A stretch of DNA of 40,525 nt, taken from contig NMRA01000621.1 in the NCBI GenBank assembly GCA_002633005.1, positions 123,232 to 163,756 on the forward strand, read 5' to 3'. The notes under the pieces are model-generated. The model saw nothing but the letters and a program-made list of their open reading frames with translations. It made no database searches and was not told the origin of the DNA. A program made the position numbers and the translations under genes. This DNA comes from Phoronis australis. Its lineage: Eukaryota > Phoronida > Phoronidae. Positions 9,791-20,324 of the stretch are shown piece by piece; the stretch's first letter is position 1; every line of letters starts with the position of its first letter.

Positions 9791-10872
9791 GTAATCCTGT
9801 TTTGTTCTGGCTTAATGTAATCTCAGTTTTCTAAGGTACAATTTGCGACCTGTTTTATTGTGGCAAATGCTCTAAATCAAATTTACTTTCTCCAAAGGAA
9901 CCAGGCGTGCATTCAGTAACGCTAGGACCCACGCTAGGTCCTAGCTAAAATCTAGTTTTAGTCACGTGCTCTCACTTGAAATACACGGAAACATCTCACG
10001 TAATCTCGAGAAGTCTTGCTTTTTAACGAGGTCCTAGCGTTACTGAACGGGAGGCTGGTTTATTGCCCCTTTGAAGCTGTTGTGCACCTGCCTTCTGTGA
10101 AACAGAAAACTTTTGATTGAAACCAGATACAGGACTCCACTTGTCAATATACCAGCTGCTACTCCATCTAGTGTTCATCCTTGGAACTAGCCTATTTAGC
10201 TACCAATGTTGCTTTGGGTGCATTAAATGACTAGCCAGGTGAAGCCAATCTATTGAGTCTGGTCTCATGAAGTAGCACATAACCACCACAGTTGAGTATG
10301 TGGCTAATTGTGCAGCTGTGCCTAATTGCACAATTTATGTGCATGTGTTATTTTATCGACTATCAAGACTAAATAAATACTTTCTTAAAAATAAAGCTAT
10401 GAGTTCTAAAACTATATATTTGAGTGTGCATAATTTATCGAAATCTCTTTAATCTGGAGGAGACAGTATGGCTCAGTGGTTTGATCTCCGGACTCCTGTT
10501 TGGGAGACTCAGGTTCGAATCATGACTTTACTGGCAGTGGAAGACAAGCGATGTCTTGGGCTGTGCTCATAATTTTTTTAAATCTTGATTTATATTTTGA
10601 ACTGACATGAAAAGTTCTAATTTGGTTGCATTTATTCTACTCTTTGCGTATAAGAATTTACAATACCTTGTAATTTTCCTGTTCTTTAGCTGTCCAAACT
10701 AGTAGAGGCACTCACTAAACAAATGGAGATGAAGGGCAAAGAAATCAACGAATACCGCGAGAAACACAGTATCAGAGTGCGTGGTGAGGACGACGGTCAA
10801 AAGGAGGCAGCACGGAGCAAGCCAGCAACGGCAAGCAGTAGTGGTGGAGTGTTGGTTGCAAAAGAGTCATAA
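9667..10872 (+). CDS. PFDN2: Prefoldin subunit 2, 3' part of gene (two exons)
   Basis: Prefoldin subunit 2 is a beta-class subunit of the hexameric cytosolic prefoldin chaperone, which passes unfolded actin and tubulin to the CCT chaperonin. Two exons join in frame (9667-9790 and 10690-10872) to give 101 residues plus a split codon. The first contains the near-invariant block RKCFRLVGGVLVERTVKDVL, which forms the beta hairpin of the family. The second is the C-terminal coiled coil (KQMEMKGKEINEYREKHSI), then a low-complexity tail ending GGVLVAKES. Animal subunits are about 150 aa, so about 45 N-terminal residues (first coiled coil) are missing. I searched upstream to base 1 by eye and did not find the exon; it is either beyond the window or too diverged to spot. 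Identity is very secure from the block. The intron between the exons holds a MITE and a SINE. Confidence 0.93.
9901..10058. mobile_element. 158-bp inverted-repeat MITE, copy 1
   Basis: The ends are inverted repeats: TTCAGTAACGCTAGGACC at 9912-9929 is matched exactly by its reverse complement at 10030-10047, with a weaker match (CCAG...CTGG) outside. The interior has CTAGGTCCTAGC, a CACGTG core and ATCTCACGTAATCTCGAGAAG. It has no coding capacity. It sits in the PFDN2 intron. A second copy in opposite orientation lies near 19500-19644. Confidence 0.75.
10461..10580 (+). mobile_element. tRNA-derived SINE in the PFDN2 intron
   Basis: A box A match (TGGCTCAGTGG, 10469-10479) and a box B match (GGTTCGAATCA, 10512-10522) stand 32 nt apart, as in a tRNA gene with its internal RNA polymerase III promoter. 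The acceptor and anticodon arms do not pair properly, so this is not a working tRNA. It is followed by an unrelated body with GTCTTGGGCTGTGCTCAT, like the CTTGGGCAAGGCACT tail block seen in many invertebrate SINEs, and then a T/A-rich end. The 3' boundary is approximate. Confidence 0.65.
10690..10872 (+). CDS. PFDN2: PFDN2 terminal exon (C-terminal coiled coil and stop)
   Basis: The acceptor is TTCCTGTTCTTTAG ending at 10689. Sixty codons and a TAA stop at 10870-10872 follow in phase 0. The peptide begins LSKLVEALTKQMEMKGKEIN, the second helix of the prefoldin coiled coil, and ends in a Ser/Ala-rich tail with GGVLVAKES, like the GVLVS end of vertebrate PFDN2. Confidence 0.92.
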   Translation: MSKLVEALTKQMEMKGKEINEYREKHSIRVRGEDDGQKEAARSKPATASSSGGVLVAKES

Positions 10873-11518
10873 TGGCAATACATCATCACTCTTAAGGACT
10901 ACTTGACTAAATTATGTGTAACAAGTGTGTGTGTGTTTTGACTGTTCAGTTTTGTCATACTTAACTTTAGTACTCCTTAACATGTGCAGGAGTCGGGTTG
11001 TCAAGTGCGAAAGGTTGTATTGTGATAAGAGGACTTTGTGCAGTCAGTCAAGCCATTTATGATACATTTGCTGAATATATTCACTTGAGTTCATTCGTCT
11101 CGTTTTCACTTGATGAGCTCTCATGTTTCTCAAGAGACAACTCATCTATTTTCAGTTACAAGTTTAAGCTGTAGATGTTTATTTTAGAAAACATGCTGTG
11201 GTCCACTTTACGAACTTAGCTTTAAAAGAAACTGTACTTTCTGGTGTGTTTATTTAAAATAAGTTAATACTGCAAATGACCCTGAACTCTCTTTTGGGCA
11301 AGACTGGTTTCCACCTCAGCTTATTGCGTGCCTCTCATTTGTAGTTTGTTTGGCTGAAATATTTATGTATTTATACATAAGTAGTAATAACTTAATAGTT
11401 TTCTGTATATCTTCTACAGACTGTAAATAATGAGTTTAAGATACCTTTTTTTCAACTTAATGTAAAGAATTTGCCATGACTCAGATGGAGTTCCCGTTTT
11501 ATTGTCGTGGATAATAAA
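10873..11518 (+). other. PFDN2: PFDN2 3' UTR with poly(A) signal
   Basis: The stretch after the PFDN2 stop has no open frame of note. The first good AATAAA downstream is at 11513-11518 and gives a 3' UTR of about 650 nt. The exact end is inferred; no transcript data are available. Confidence 0.5.
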
Positions 11519-12565
11519 CTTGCATCATTTTTGACGAATTGTTTTTGAATAATATTTTGAAGTTTTGCTTTTGTCATTACATTCACTATAATTGATCAAT
11601 GACAATGTTCCCTAGTGTGTCACCTCCAGAGCAGTTGTTTTTCATAATTTTTTACTTCAGAGTCAAAATGAATATCTCACAAATTAAACACCTCAATAGA
11701 TAATTATTTTGGGCCAAATAAAAAGGTGGAGAATAAAATGTGGAAAACTAACTGTTGTTGTTCTTAGTCAAAACCACAGGTTTCTTTATTTCTACCTACT
11801 ATGAAATGTCTGCTGAAATTTATGGTTTAAGGCCAACTAGAAGATCCATATCAACCATTCTATTTTAAGGCCTTATTGTTTTCCTCTAATCAAATTATGA
11901 GTCTTGTCAGTAGCTTTTTTCCAATATGAAGGCTGCGTGATTAAAGATGTCTTGTTACCAGGTGGTACTAGAGTAGCTGCTGGACTGCCTGTGTGGGGAT
12001 TTAATTTGTGGGGTTCCAAGTGTTTTGTATATGTTCTTTGTGGTCATCATGTTGTTAAATTGACGTTGTGGCCAGGTGGGATATGCAAACACTTCACACA
12101 AAAATGTCATCAAAATGTGCGTAAGTGCATTTCTTTTAGTCTTTTGAGAAATCTCATTTTTTGAGAAAGCATTGAAAGAAATTGCTGATCATCCCAGTCA
12201 ACTCCGCCCGTCTTGGGTACCAGAATTAGACATTGGATCAAGCGAAATACACGTTTGCACTCTCACAATATCAAGGAGATGTATGCAGTGTTTCCATCTG
12301 TTTTCAAGTCTTCTGCAGCAATTCTGTTCTTAGTCACAATTCACATCTTTTCTAACTACCAATTTTATGGCAATAAGCGGTCTAATGAAAAAGTTATTTT
12401 ATATTTTGAAAATAAGGGATAGCGCCACAGTAAAGGGAGACTTCAGTCGAGAAATTTATGACCAACTTTTTGCAAGACCTTTTTCAAACTGATATTGTAC
12501 AAATGGAGTATCCAAAGTGCATGCTAAGGGTGTTAAATTACAACTAAGCTGAAAATTTCTTAATA
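11519..12565. other. Interval between the convergent PFDN2 and Barx 3' ends
   Basis: AT-rich sequence without recognisable genes or repeats. The small open frames at 11904-12164 and 12213-12422 on + have no recognisable domains and no splice-site support. Confidence 0.5.
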
Positions 12566-12571
12566 TTTATT
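12566..12571 (-). promoter_or_regulatory. Barx: Candidate poly(A) signal of Barx
   Basis: TTTATT on + reads AATAAA on -, about 550 nt after the Barx stop and before the convergent PFDN2 end at 11518. Usage is inferred. Confidence 0.4.
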
Positions 12572-13124
12572 ACAAAAGATAAAATCTGTATGTACATGTC
12601 ACAATAGATTTTTTACATTGCTCCATTTCGAACTTTCGACATCTTTGTCTTTTTTTGAAGTGGAAATTTAAAGGATTCGCCCAATTGTTCCATTATAAAT
12701 AATTGAAACTTAAGAATGCACTTTTGGTGGAATCGCATATTAAAATCGATTTTTGTTGTTTTGTGTTATTAAAACAATACCGCTTAAAGCTTGAAAATTT
12801 TCAGTGGGTGATCGAAACAACACTTTGCAAGTACTTGACGTTTAATAGATGTCAGTATTGAGGAGAGTGGTCACTTGGCCTTGTTGTATATCGATATGTT
12901 GTTGAATGATCCCATTAATGGTGTGCTCTGTGGCGTACCGCTAGTAAACCGCCATCAGACTAGCTTCTCGGCGTTGGTTTCTCCCGTGGCTGTCTATCTT
13001 ATCCATAATGCGTTGGTTCAGCCAAAGGCCACTTTGGCCAGATGATGGCGCTGCGAAGGGACTAGGGGCACTGAGTCGTCCGGTGTCCAGCTATGCTGCG
13101 TTATCATTACAATTCTTGCTCCGA

Positions 13125-13259
13125 TTATGTTTGTGGCGCCGTGTGCTTCGTTTCAGGAAGTTCGCGTCGTTGCTGCGGCGGTACAAGAGCCTCTTCCGAG
13201 ACTTTCTTAGGTCGGCCTTTAGGTTTCGTCGGTGCTTGTGTTCCGCCACGCTGCAAAAC
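13125..13259 (-). CDS. Barx: Barx coding exon 3 (C-terminal basic block and stop)
   Basis: The acceptor is TTCTCCTTTTAG, ending at 13260. Forty-four codons and TAA follow in phase 0: [19 protein letters not shown], then a short tail ending TAPQT. The first 19 residues align with the block directly after the BARX1 homeodomain, which supports both the splice and the GC donor. The tail after KK is not conserved to my eye. Confidence 0.88.
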   Translation of the reverse strand, partial: VLQRGGTQAPTKPKGRPKKVSEEALVPPQQRRELPETKHTAPQT

Positions 13260-16200
13260 CTAAAAGGAGAAATTTCTTATTATTTTTTCTGGGACAATAT
13301 AAAATTGTTTCTAGAAGTCAATAAATTTTAAATTTACTTCATTGTTGGGAGAGTTGAGTAATATTGAATTGAGGATAAAATATATCCGCGAATGCGTATT
13401 TAGGCCCATGCGTTTACTATCCAAAATAATAAATTTTCTAATTTTGCTCTATTATTTGACATATAGGCACATTTCTTCTAATTTTCATTGATAGGCGTAG
13501 TCAGCTATCCTTTGTATTTGCAGCTTCTTATAGATATCAGTGGCGGATTTAGGGGGGGCAAGGAGGCCATGGCCCCCCAAAAATTCTCCCAGATTCCATT
13601 TGGCAGTGCGGGGTGTGAATTTCTGATTAGTATATGCGCGCACCCAGGGGGGCTCGCGGGGCCAATTCACAAGGCATAGGCCCTGAACAAACCCCGTCTA
13701 CCGTTTCTTTATTATTATTTTTTTTTTTTTTTTTTTTTTAGTAACAAGGTTTACAAACCCAACATGTCGAGATCCCTGTATCCCTACATTTTAAGCTGGG
13801 CCCGCGCATGTGGAGAAATTCTGGTATTTCTGTGCCNNCCCCCCCCCCCCCCCCCCCAACTCAAAATCCTGGGTGCGCCCCTGGATATGCCCATACGGCC
13901 GGGGTAAGTCACGATTCGATCCTTTAATGCTTTTGAGTAACAACCGACAGAGATGATGTAAGTTGCCCTAAAGCTAACAGCGTGGATGAAGCGGTAAATA
14001 TCTTTACTTATGGGTAACGAGGTGCAAAGAAGTGAGAATTAAAAGAACACCTCAGTTTTCTCATTCGTTTACGCAAGTGCAAGTTATCCTTTATTTAGCT
14101 ACACACGTTTGCATCCAATAACAGGCGAGCACTGACGCAAACTGCAAGAAAAACTCGCCAATCGACTGGATCTGAAAAGGTTATCCTGTCCTTTTCATCG
14201 TGGGTCACTATAATTCTATGCCTGAGTTGAGTTTTGCAGGAATAATGTCCTTATTTCACAAGTTACACGATGAGTCAGTAGGAAAACTTCAGTGCAAAAT
14301 GAACTTGCCTGTTTTTTCCATTTCATTCGCCGATTTTGATACCACGTTTTAACTTGAATCTGGCTCAGTCCGAGGCATTCTGCTAAATCACTTCTGTCAG
14401 GCGTGGACAAATATTTATGACTCTCAAACTTTCTTTCTAGTCCCATGAGCTGGAGCTCCGTAAACACTGTTCTGCTGCGGCGACACTTTTTGGGCGGTGT
14501 GAAAGCATCTCCTCCCGACGATTTAGTTCTCACATACACCGGTAGAGGCACGGGTACCGAAACGCCATCTCCGGCGTGACAGTGGAAGCTGTCTGAAAAG
14601 AATAGGAATGAACGTACGTCAACATTTAGTGCTTATAATTAAAGCTGACGAAATGACTGCAAACAGAAGTGCAGTGACGGAATAACAACTTTTAGTTAGG
14701 CTCGAATTTGTTGGAAGCATGCGATACAAGAATGGCCGTGAATTCATCCCCCAATTTCGCTCAACATTTGAAACGTGTGGAGTTCCCGTTCAGTTTCTTT
14801 AAAACCGTATAGAACGAATTTTGACGAAAACCACTTTAGACAAAATTAATTACGAAATGTTTCTCTTTCAGCATGACGTCTCATTTTTCAACGTAAACAG
14901 AATTTAGTAAAGAAAGTTTAAATTAAATTTTTTAACTTCTCGCTGTGCACCATTGAAATGAGGATTTTGTGTGGTACCAGTATCGTAAAAATGCAATACA
15001 CACACGGCTGTAATTTACCATGTTCCAAACTGGTGAAAACAAGGGAAATAGTATATTTGTCCGAGCTTAGTGACTATGTCGTTTCATTGTCAATCATACA
15101 TTTAGTCATTGTTTTAACGTTCTATGTAGTAGTTTTCTAGAGTCCTTGGTGTAACGGAATGCGGCCGCTGACGTTCGGAATTTCGAACATTTTGCTGCCG
15201 CCGCAGGCACGTTTTTCATCCAGTTGTACTTCAAAATCGAACACTCGGAGATTTGTCGAGTTGCAGTTCCGCTTTTAAAGTTTTGGAACATGTCGATTTA
15301 TTTCAACTTTTCCTTGATACGGATGCACTTCCGCTTGCAACTCGTCATCAAACTTTGTTTGAGATAAATTATTGTGTTCACAAATATTGAAACTTTGCAC
15401 ATCACTAACCCCACTTAACAGACAAAACAATGGATTGCATTTCCTTCGCACCAGTCCGGGGTTCCGTAAACAAATTAAACCAATTCGCTCCTATACAACT
15501 ACAATTAACTTAAGCAATTAAATGAATACTGTTTAAGTAGCATTCTCCACTTAGCAAGGGTTGTAAGCAGTTGCGTTTAAAATAAACTCGAATCCGTAAT
15601 GGTGTCATTAATTGATACCATTATCAAATATAGATTTAAGACGGAAAGTCTGTCGGGTCGTGTGTAACACAGGTCAAATTAAGTATATAGCCAGTTCGCT
15701 AGTTAGACTCTGGCGAAATGTACTTGGCACAAGTAACTAGGATGTTTTGGAAATTGTAGGTTTTCGTATTTGTTTCTAAGCTTCATAAAGACACCACTCC
15801 TTGCAATGGCATTCTTATACATTTCGTTGGTACCTGAACAACGGATTAGTATTGTATTACTGTTCGATTTTTTGTAACCCTTTTCGTGTTTTAGATTAGT
15901 AAATGAACTTTTATTTTACATGTTCACAAAGTTTATCTGATCTACTTTGCCATGTGATAGTGTCGAGTAATAGCGAGCTCAGTCAAGTTCTTCATCTATA
16001 CATCTGTGCTAGAAGACGTGGGATAAAAATGTTAACGTTGCTAATTTTCTGCAGTAATGGTTTTAGGAAATCGTAATGAAAATATGACTGCATATATAAC
16101 GCAGTGGGTTTCTTATAAACTCGTATCAATACCCGCGGTCCCGCAGTTTCCATTGCGCGATCTTAATCTGGGTTGTCTTGGCTAAAGCTCCTCGCTTTTT

Positions 16201-17185
16201 GACGTCGTTCCCCATACTTAAGCTTGTGTCGATTTTTGTACAAGGGAAACACAATTCAATTTTTCCATTTTTACTCAAATGAAACTAAAATGTAAATTTA
16301 CGTTTTTCACTATCACAGAGATACCAAAGCTCAAATACAATGTATATAATTTTAATTATTTTTACAATTATGTTTTACGACTCGCTCGATTATTTACACA
16401 AAAAGTTTTATTCACACTTACCAAACTTCAAGAAGCCAAGTCTCTTGCTCTATAATTAGACACAAGTCTGCCACGTCTTACCACATTGTATATACGGAAG
16501 CAGGTTGTTTCTTTTGAAAACCAGGATTTGTTGACAAACTGTTTCAATGTCAAACAACTTACTGATTAGGAGAAAACATTGTGATATTTTTCTTTTCGCT
16601 TACAGCGCCAACGAAGTCGGTTTTTATTTAGCATGGCAAGACTGGCGGTTAAAAAAATATTCTGTTTCAATTATAATTTAGGGTGGTTTTTGATATTCTT
16701 TTTCAATTATAAGGGTGGTTTTTGATATTCTGTTTCAATTATAAGGGTGGTTTTTGATATTCTTTCTATTATGCAGCTTAGGGCTGTTGTGTCAAAAATA
16801 ATTCCCTTTGGTTTATTAAAGGAAACATTAATTTAAAATTCACAAAAATGTGTTTACAACGGGACGCGAATCCTTAGCCTGTTATCCAAAATAATTTTAA
16901 GATGGCATGATGAATTATGAAATACAATGCGGTATGTTTTATGACGAGTTTCTAAAAGGGTCATTTTAAGTTTAGAAGTAATAAGCAATGAAGTCGATCT
17001 AAATACTTACATGGATCTGAATACAAAAAGCTTGAAAATGCCGCCAACTGAGCCGGATGGAAAACGGGATAAATGAGTGACGGGTACTTGCGAACTAATA
17101 AACTGTCAATCTTAGCCGAAGGCTTCTCCGACAGAATATCCTCGATCAGAAAGGACGGTTTCTTCAGCGCGTCTCGCTTCGCCAT
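13125..17185 (-). CDS. Barx: Barx homeobox transcription factor, complete coding region in three exons
   Basis: This is a homeodomain transcription factor of the NK-like BARX family, acting in the nucleus. The exons 17185-17011, 14592-14309 and 13259-13125 join through a phase 1 intron and a phase 0 intron to give 197 aa. Residues 12-18 (FLIEDIL) fit the eh1 motif FxIxxIL for Groucho/TLE co-repressors. The homeodomain is residues 95-154, with [22 protein letters not shown] and [14 protein letters not shown]50 and N51 are present. After it, [19 protein letters not shown] matches the conserved BARX basic block. Upstream of the ATG an in-frame TAG occurs 36 nt before, which fixes the start. The protein is shorter than vertebrate BARX1 (about 254 aa), mostly in the linker between eh1 and the homeodomain. 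A candidate poly(A) signal lies at 12566-12571. Confidence 0.93.
13260..14308 (-). other. Barx intron 2, GC-AG type
   Basis: A phase 0 intron of 1049 nt with donor GCAAGT and acceptor TTTTAG, splitting the homeodomain between its residues 59 and 60. It contains a MITE at 13538-13883. Confidence 0.85.
13538..13883. mobile_element. CAGTGGCGGATYYAG-type MITE, copy 3, in Barx intron 2
   Basis: The ends are CAGTGGCGGATTTAGGG and CCTGGGTGCGCCCCTG, flanked by GATAT on both sides (13533-13537 and 13884-13888). The interior contains a long T run (about 13710-13739), a C run, and two N bases at 13837-13838, so its assembled length is uncertain. Confidence 0.82.
14309..14592 (-). CDS. Barx: Barx coding exon 2 (homeodomain)
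   Basis: The acceptor is TATTCTTTTCAG, ending at 14593. The exon has 284 nt: two bases completing a codon, then 94 codons. It holds nearly the whole homeodomain and ends ...AAACAG|GCAAGT. The donor is therefore GC at 14308-14307, in an otherwise perfect consensus. No GT donor nearby keeps the conserved protein in frame. Confidence 0.93.
14593..17010 (-). other. Barx intron 1
   Basis: A phase 1 intron of about 2.4 kb, GT-AG. Apart from the 32-bp minisatellite at 16657-16768 I see no repeat or exon-like sequence in it. Confidence 0.8.
16657..16768 (+). repeat. 32-bp minisatellite in Barx intron 1
   Basis: Units starting ATATTCT(G/T)TTTCAATTAT and ending GGGTGGTTTTTG begin at 16657, 16693, 16725 and 16757; the first is 36 bp, the next two 32 bp. 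Confidence 0.9.
17011..17185 (-). CDS. Barx: Barx coding exon 1 (eh1 motif)
   Basis: ATG at 17185-17183; 58 codons plus one base (T). The donor is CCAT|GTAAGT at 17010. The peptide starts [20 protein letters not shown], matching the RSFMIEEIL-type start of vertebrate BARX proteins. Its last base joins AC of the next exon to make a Tyr codon. Confidence 0.9.
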
Positions 17186-17525
17186 GATTCTCGTGTCGAA
17201 CTGATGCCACGGCTGTGTTGTCTAGGTTTAAATTTGCCTATCAATTCTCGCCATAAACCAATTACAAGACTTGTATAAACACTGCCGTGCGACCGTGCTG
17301 TGGTATCATTGGCTGGGCCGCATATCGCATCCCATGCTCGCGTTACTATTAACTAATTGCTGTTAAAGATACTATAATTGGTTTCTTATGTGGCCTGCAG
17401 CTATCCAATGAAAACCGTGATCGAGTCACGTGACGGTTTTTCATTCCACGCTGCCAGCTAGAACAGGGATGATTTCTGTAGACGCTGATAACTTCTCGCG
17501 AAGGAAGCTCGTTTAATATCGGGTA

Positions 17526-17728
17526 ATCACGTGCATGGCTTATAACAAATAGCGGGATCTCGAGAAGCTTTGCGTGATCTTGCGTTGTTGCGATGTTTTC
17601 GAGTTCCAAGGAATGCACGGCTTATAGTTGGCTACGTTTCGCGGAGCATTCAGTTTATTTTAGCGAGAAAGCAAGATCACGCAAATCTTCGCAAGATATC
17701 GCCGTGCATTACAAGCAAACCACGTGAT
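17526..17728. repeat. Foldback element in the Barx 5' flank
   Basis: Arms 17526-17584 (ATCACGTG ... TTTGCGTGATCTTGCG) and 17671-17728 (GCAAGATCACGCAAA ... CACGTGAT) are inverted with about 75% match. The outer ends are CACGTG palindromes. It lies 340-545 bp upstream of the Barx ATG. The CACGTG core and GCACGGC word recall the MITE at 9901-10058, but homology is uncertain. Confidence 0.65.
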
Positions 17729-17966
17729 CACACTAGCTTTACCAGGGAGTGCATTCTGTCTACGGTTCTCGCCGCTATTGTAAGTGCCACTCGACACTCG
17801 GCAGGCTTCGTATGTTTAATGTTTAGAATAATCTGCACGTCCATTTTGATTCTGACAACATACGTCAAAGAAAGATAAAACTTCTTTTCTACTTCTATAC
17901 GTTCTCCGTTTCCGGTGATCTACTTGGATAATTCCTATATTCGGTGAAGTTCAAAAAATTGTGTAA

Positions 17967-18079
17967 GCCAATAGGGGCCCAGTTCTGTAAATGTAGGCCA
18001 ATAGGGGCCTAGTTCTGTAATTGTAGGCCAATAGGGACCTAGTTCTGTAAATGTAGGTCAATAGGGACCAATAGTTCTG
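17967..18079 (+). repeat. 30-bp minisatellite with CCAAT boxes upstream of Barx
   Basis: Four units of GCCAATAGGG...AGTTCTGTAA(A/T)TGTAG start at 17967, 17997, 18027 and 18057. Each of the first three contains CCAAT; the fourth reads GTCAATAG but a further CCAAT follows at 18068. CCAAT is the core of NF-Y sites. Confidence 0.9.
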
Positions 18080-20324
18080 CTTTGTTAACAACCTTGAAAA
18101 AGGGTAAAGTATGACGGAACTCGAATATTTTGAGAATAAATTTGTCAACATTTTTTCAAAAGAGAGCTTCAAATGTTGTGGGAGGTATTGTTTTGCTTAC
18201 CCTGTTTTGTCAGCGAGACTATAATGTAATGCATTCAACACACGATGTTGCGTTGGACGTCCATCTTACGTTGGTCACAACAAAATAATGTCTTACAGTC
18301 TATATACGGAACATGTTCTTGACTTTTTTCATAAGCTTTTGTAAAACAAAACCTCGTTTTGCCATAGAAAGTAATAACAAGTGACAACATACGTGGAGTG
18401 CTCATAGGGAAACAGCTTTTGATTTGAAATAAAAACGGGAATATTTTTCAAAGAAAAAGACACGCGGTTGATGGAAATTTAAACCTACTCCTGTTGACAG
18501 TGGGGATAACAGAATGATAGCTTGCCGCTTGTTAAAATTTTTTTTTTTTAGTTTGCTGATGGAACGAGTGACGGTTTTTGTTATGCTCGCAAATTATGGT
18601 AAACAAAAACGAAGATAATGAAGGTATAGAAGAGATGAATGTAACAAACAAAAAACACCAGCAAGAATTTAAAATCTAAAAATAAAGCACACGAGAACGA
18701 TCTCGGATTTTTATTTCTAAATATAAACAGTTGCCTATCCTTGAAATTTGTATGTATTCTCCGTTTTGTTCAGCTGGTTTGCTGAGGTCGTCTGGGAAAC
18801 AGTTTATGTTTCCAGTTCTCGAAATTTTCGTAACGTTGCGTAATGTCAACATAATTGACACATTTCTAGGATGATCAGAACTGTGGTCTGTTTCTTGTCA
18901 CAGGACGCCCGTAGATTGTCACACTGTTTCTCACGATATGTCCGCCCCTCGGTCGTCCAGTGTTTGTATACTTTCTTAAGTTAATTTCTGAAGCACTCGT
19001 TGCCTGGGCTATTACGTCAGATTTTGACAGCGGAACGTTTTCATCAACTGTGATAAGAATACCAGATTAGGAGGTGTTTCTGTGGCTAATCATTGTCTTT
19101 CATGATACATTTCAACCAGTTTTTCGGTAAGAATTAAAAAGTAAATTAAGTTTGTTTTTCGTGTTTTTAAACAACGAGGTATTGTAGAAAAAAATGTTTT
19201 CATGATCGCCGTGGTGGGTTAATCTTTTCGACTCCTCTTCGCTTTGTTAGATGTTGATGTAAATCTGGAAATTGGCTTTCAATGTAACTTTGGTGGATGG
19301 ATGGAATCGAATTCTAACTCTTCTTCCTACTCAACTGCCATAGCATTGAACATTAATGCTGAATATTTGATATTCAGAGTCGCTTTTATAGTGGATGAAG
19401 GGAATCGAATTCCCAATAATTTTCTTATAGCTACAAGATTTGAAAATTTTGAAAAATATGTTCAGTGTGGTCGACTGTCCACCGGGAATGTTGTTACATT
19501 GCCTATGCCCTGAATACCTCTAAAAAGAAAGACTTCGCGAGATTACGTGAGGTATTGCCGTGCATTTTAAATGAGAACACGTGACTTTGGCTAGATTTTA
19601 GGTAGGTCCTAGCGTAGGTCCTAGTGTTACTGAACGCACGCCTGAATTAGATTCTTTGGCCTGTGTCTTCACGTTATGTACTTTTGGAACGGACCAGCTG
19701 AGCTATGGAGTCTGTCCGCACCGTTTCCTTTACCCCGCGGAGAGGGGGATATCACGTCACCAATTACTCCACAATTGTTTTTCTTGCCGTCACCAATACG
19801 AGCCAGTGACTCTCCCTTCGCCATTGGAATCAAGTTTGAATGTGCTCCTTGAAAACTTCGCAACCAGTCGGTTCCTTATTTAATTATGTCGACAGTCTAG
19901 ACTGCGGTTGTCCGCTGTTTTCTTAGCAAGACAATTATTGTTCAGTAAAAATCATTAAGAGTTGACTCCTTGGCCAATTAGACTAAAAGCGGCCCTTTGT
20001 TTACTTCGATGTGAGCATATAATGAAATTAGCCACCTTTAGGCAAGAGAAAAATAAAGAAAAAACATACCTCAGTAGCATAATCAAGTAAAAGATGACAA
20101 GACAGGAAACGTAACTTCTTTTAAAAATGGTGTGACGGGAGCGGTGTTACATCAGTCGACTGGTTTACACAGACTTTAATTTGTTAGACTTCACCTGGCA
20201 TGGCTACTCCATGGATATATTTGGACGCTAACACTTTAAGGGTATGTAGTATCAGCAAGGATATCTATATCATTGCATTTCCTTGTATAATATCGGAGTG
20301 GATATTTCAAAGCATGAAAAGTCG
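18080..20324. other. Gene-free stretch upstream of Barx
   Basis: AT-rich, with MITE copy 2 at 19500-19644. An open frame at 19244-19513 on + follows an acceptor-like CTTCGCTTTGTTAG, but has no recognisable domain and no partner exon, so it is not called a gene. Confidence 0.5.
19500..19644. mobile_element. Same MITE family, copy 2 (inverted relative to copy 1)
   Basis: Read on the opposite strand, this stretch matches copy 1: the CGAGATTACGTGAG block, GCACGTGACT-like E-box core, CTAGATTTTA, the repeated TAGGTCCTAGCGTAGGTCC block, and the terminal GTTACTGAACGCACGCC. The left end is worn, with only part of the terminal repeat left. The start coordinate is approximate. Confidence 0.65.

Noticed and set aside
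19244-19513. 89-codon open frame on + after an acceptor-like sequence
   Set aside because: No recognisable domain, no matching upstream exon, and MITE copy 2 lies directly after it. Could be a lone unknown exon, but not supported.
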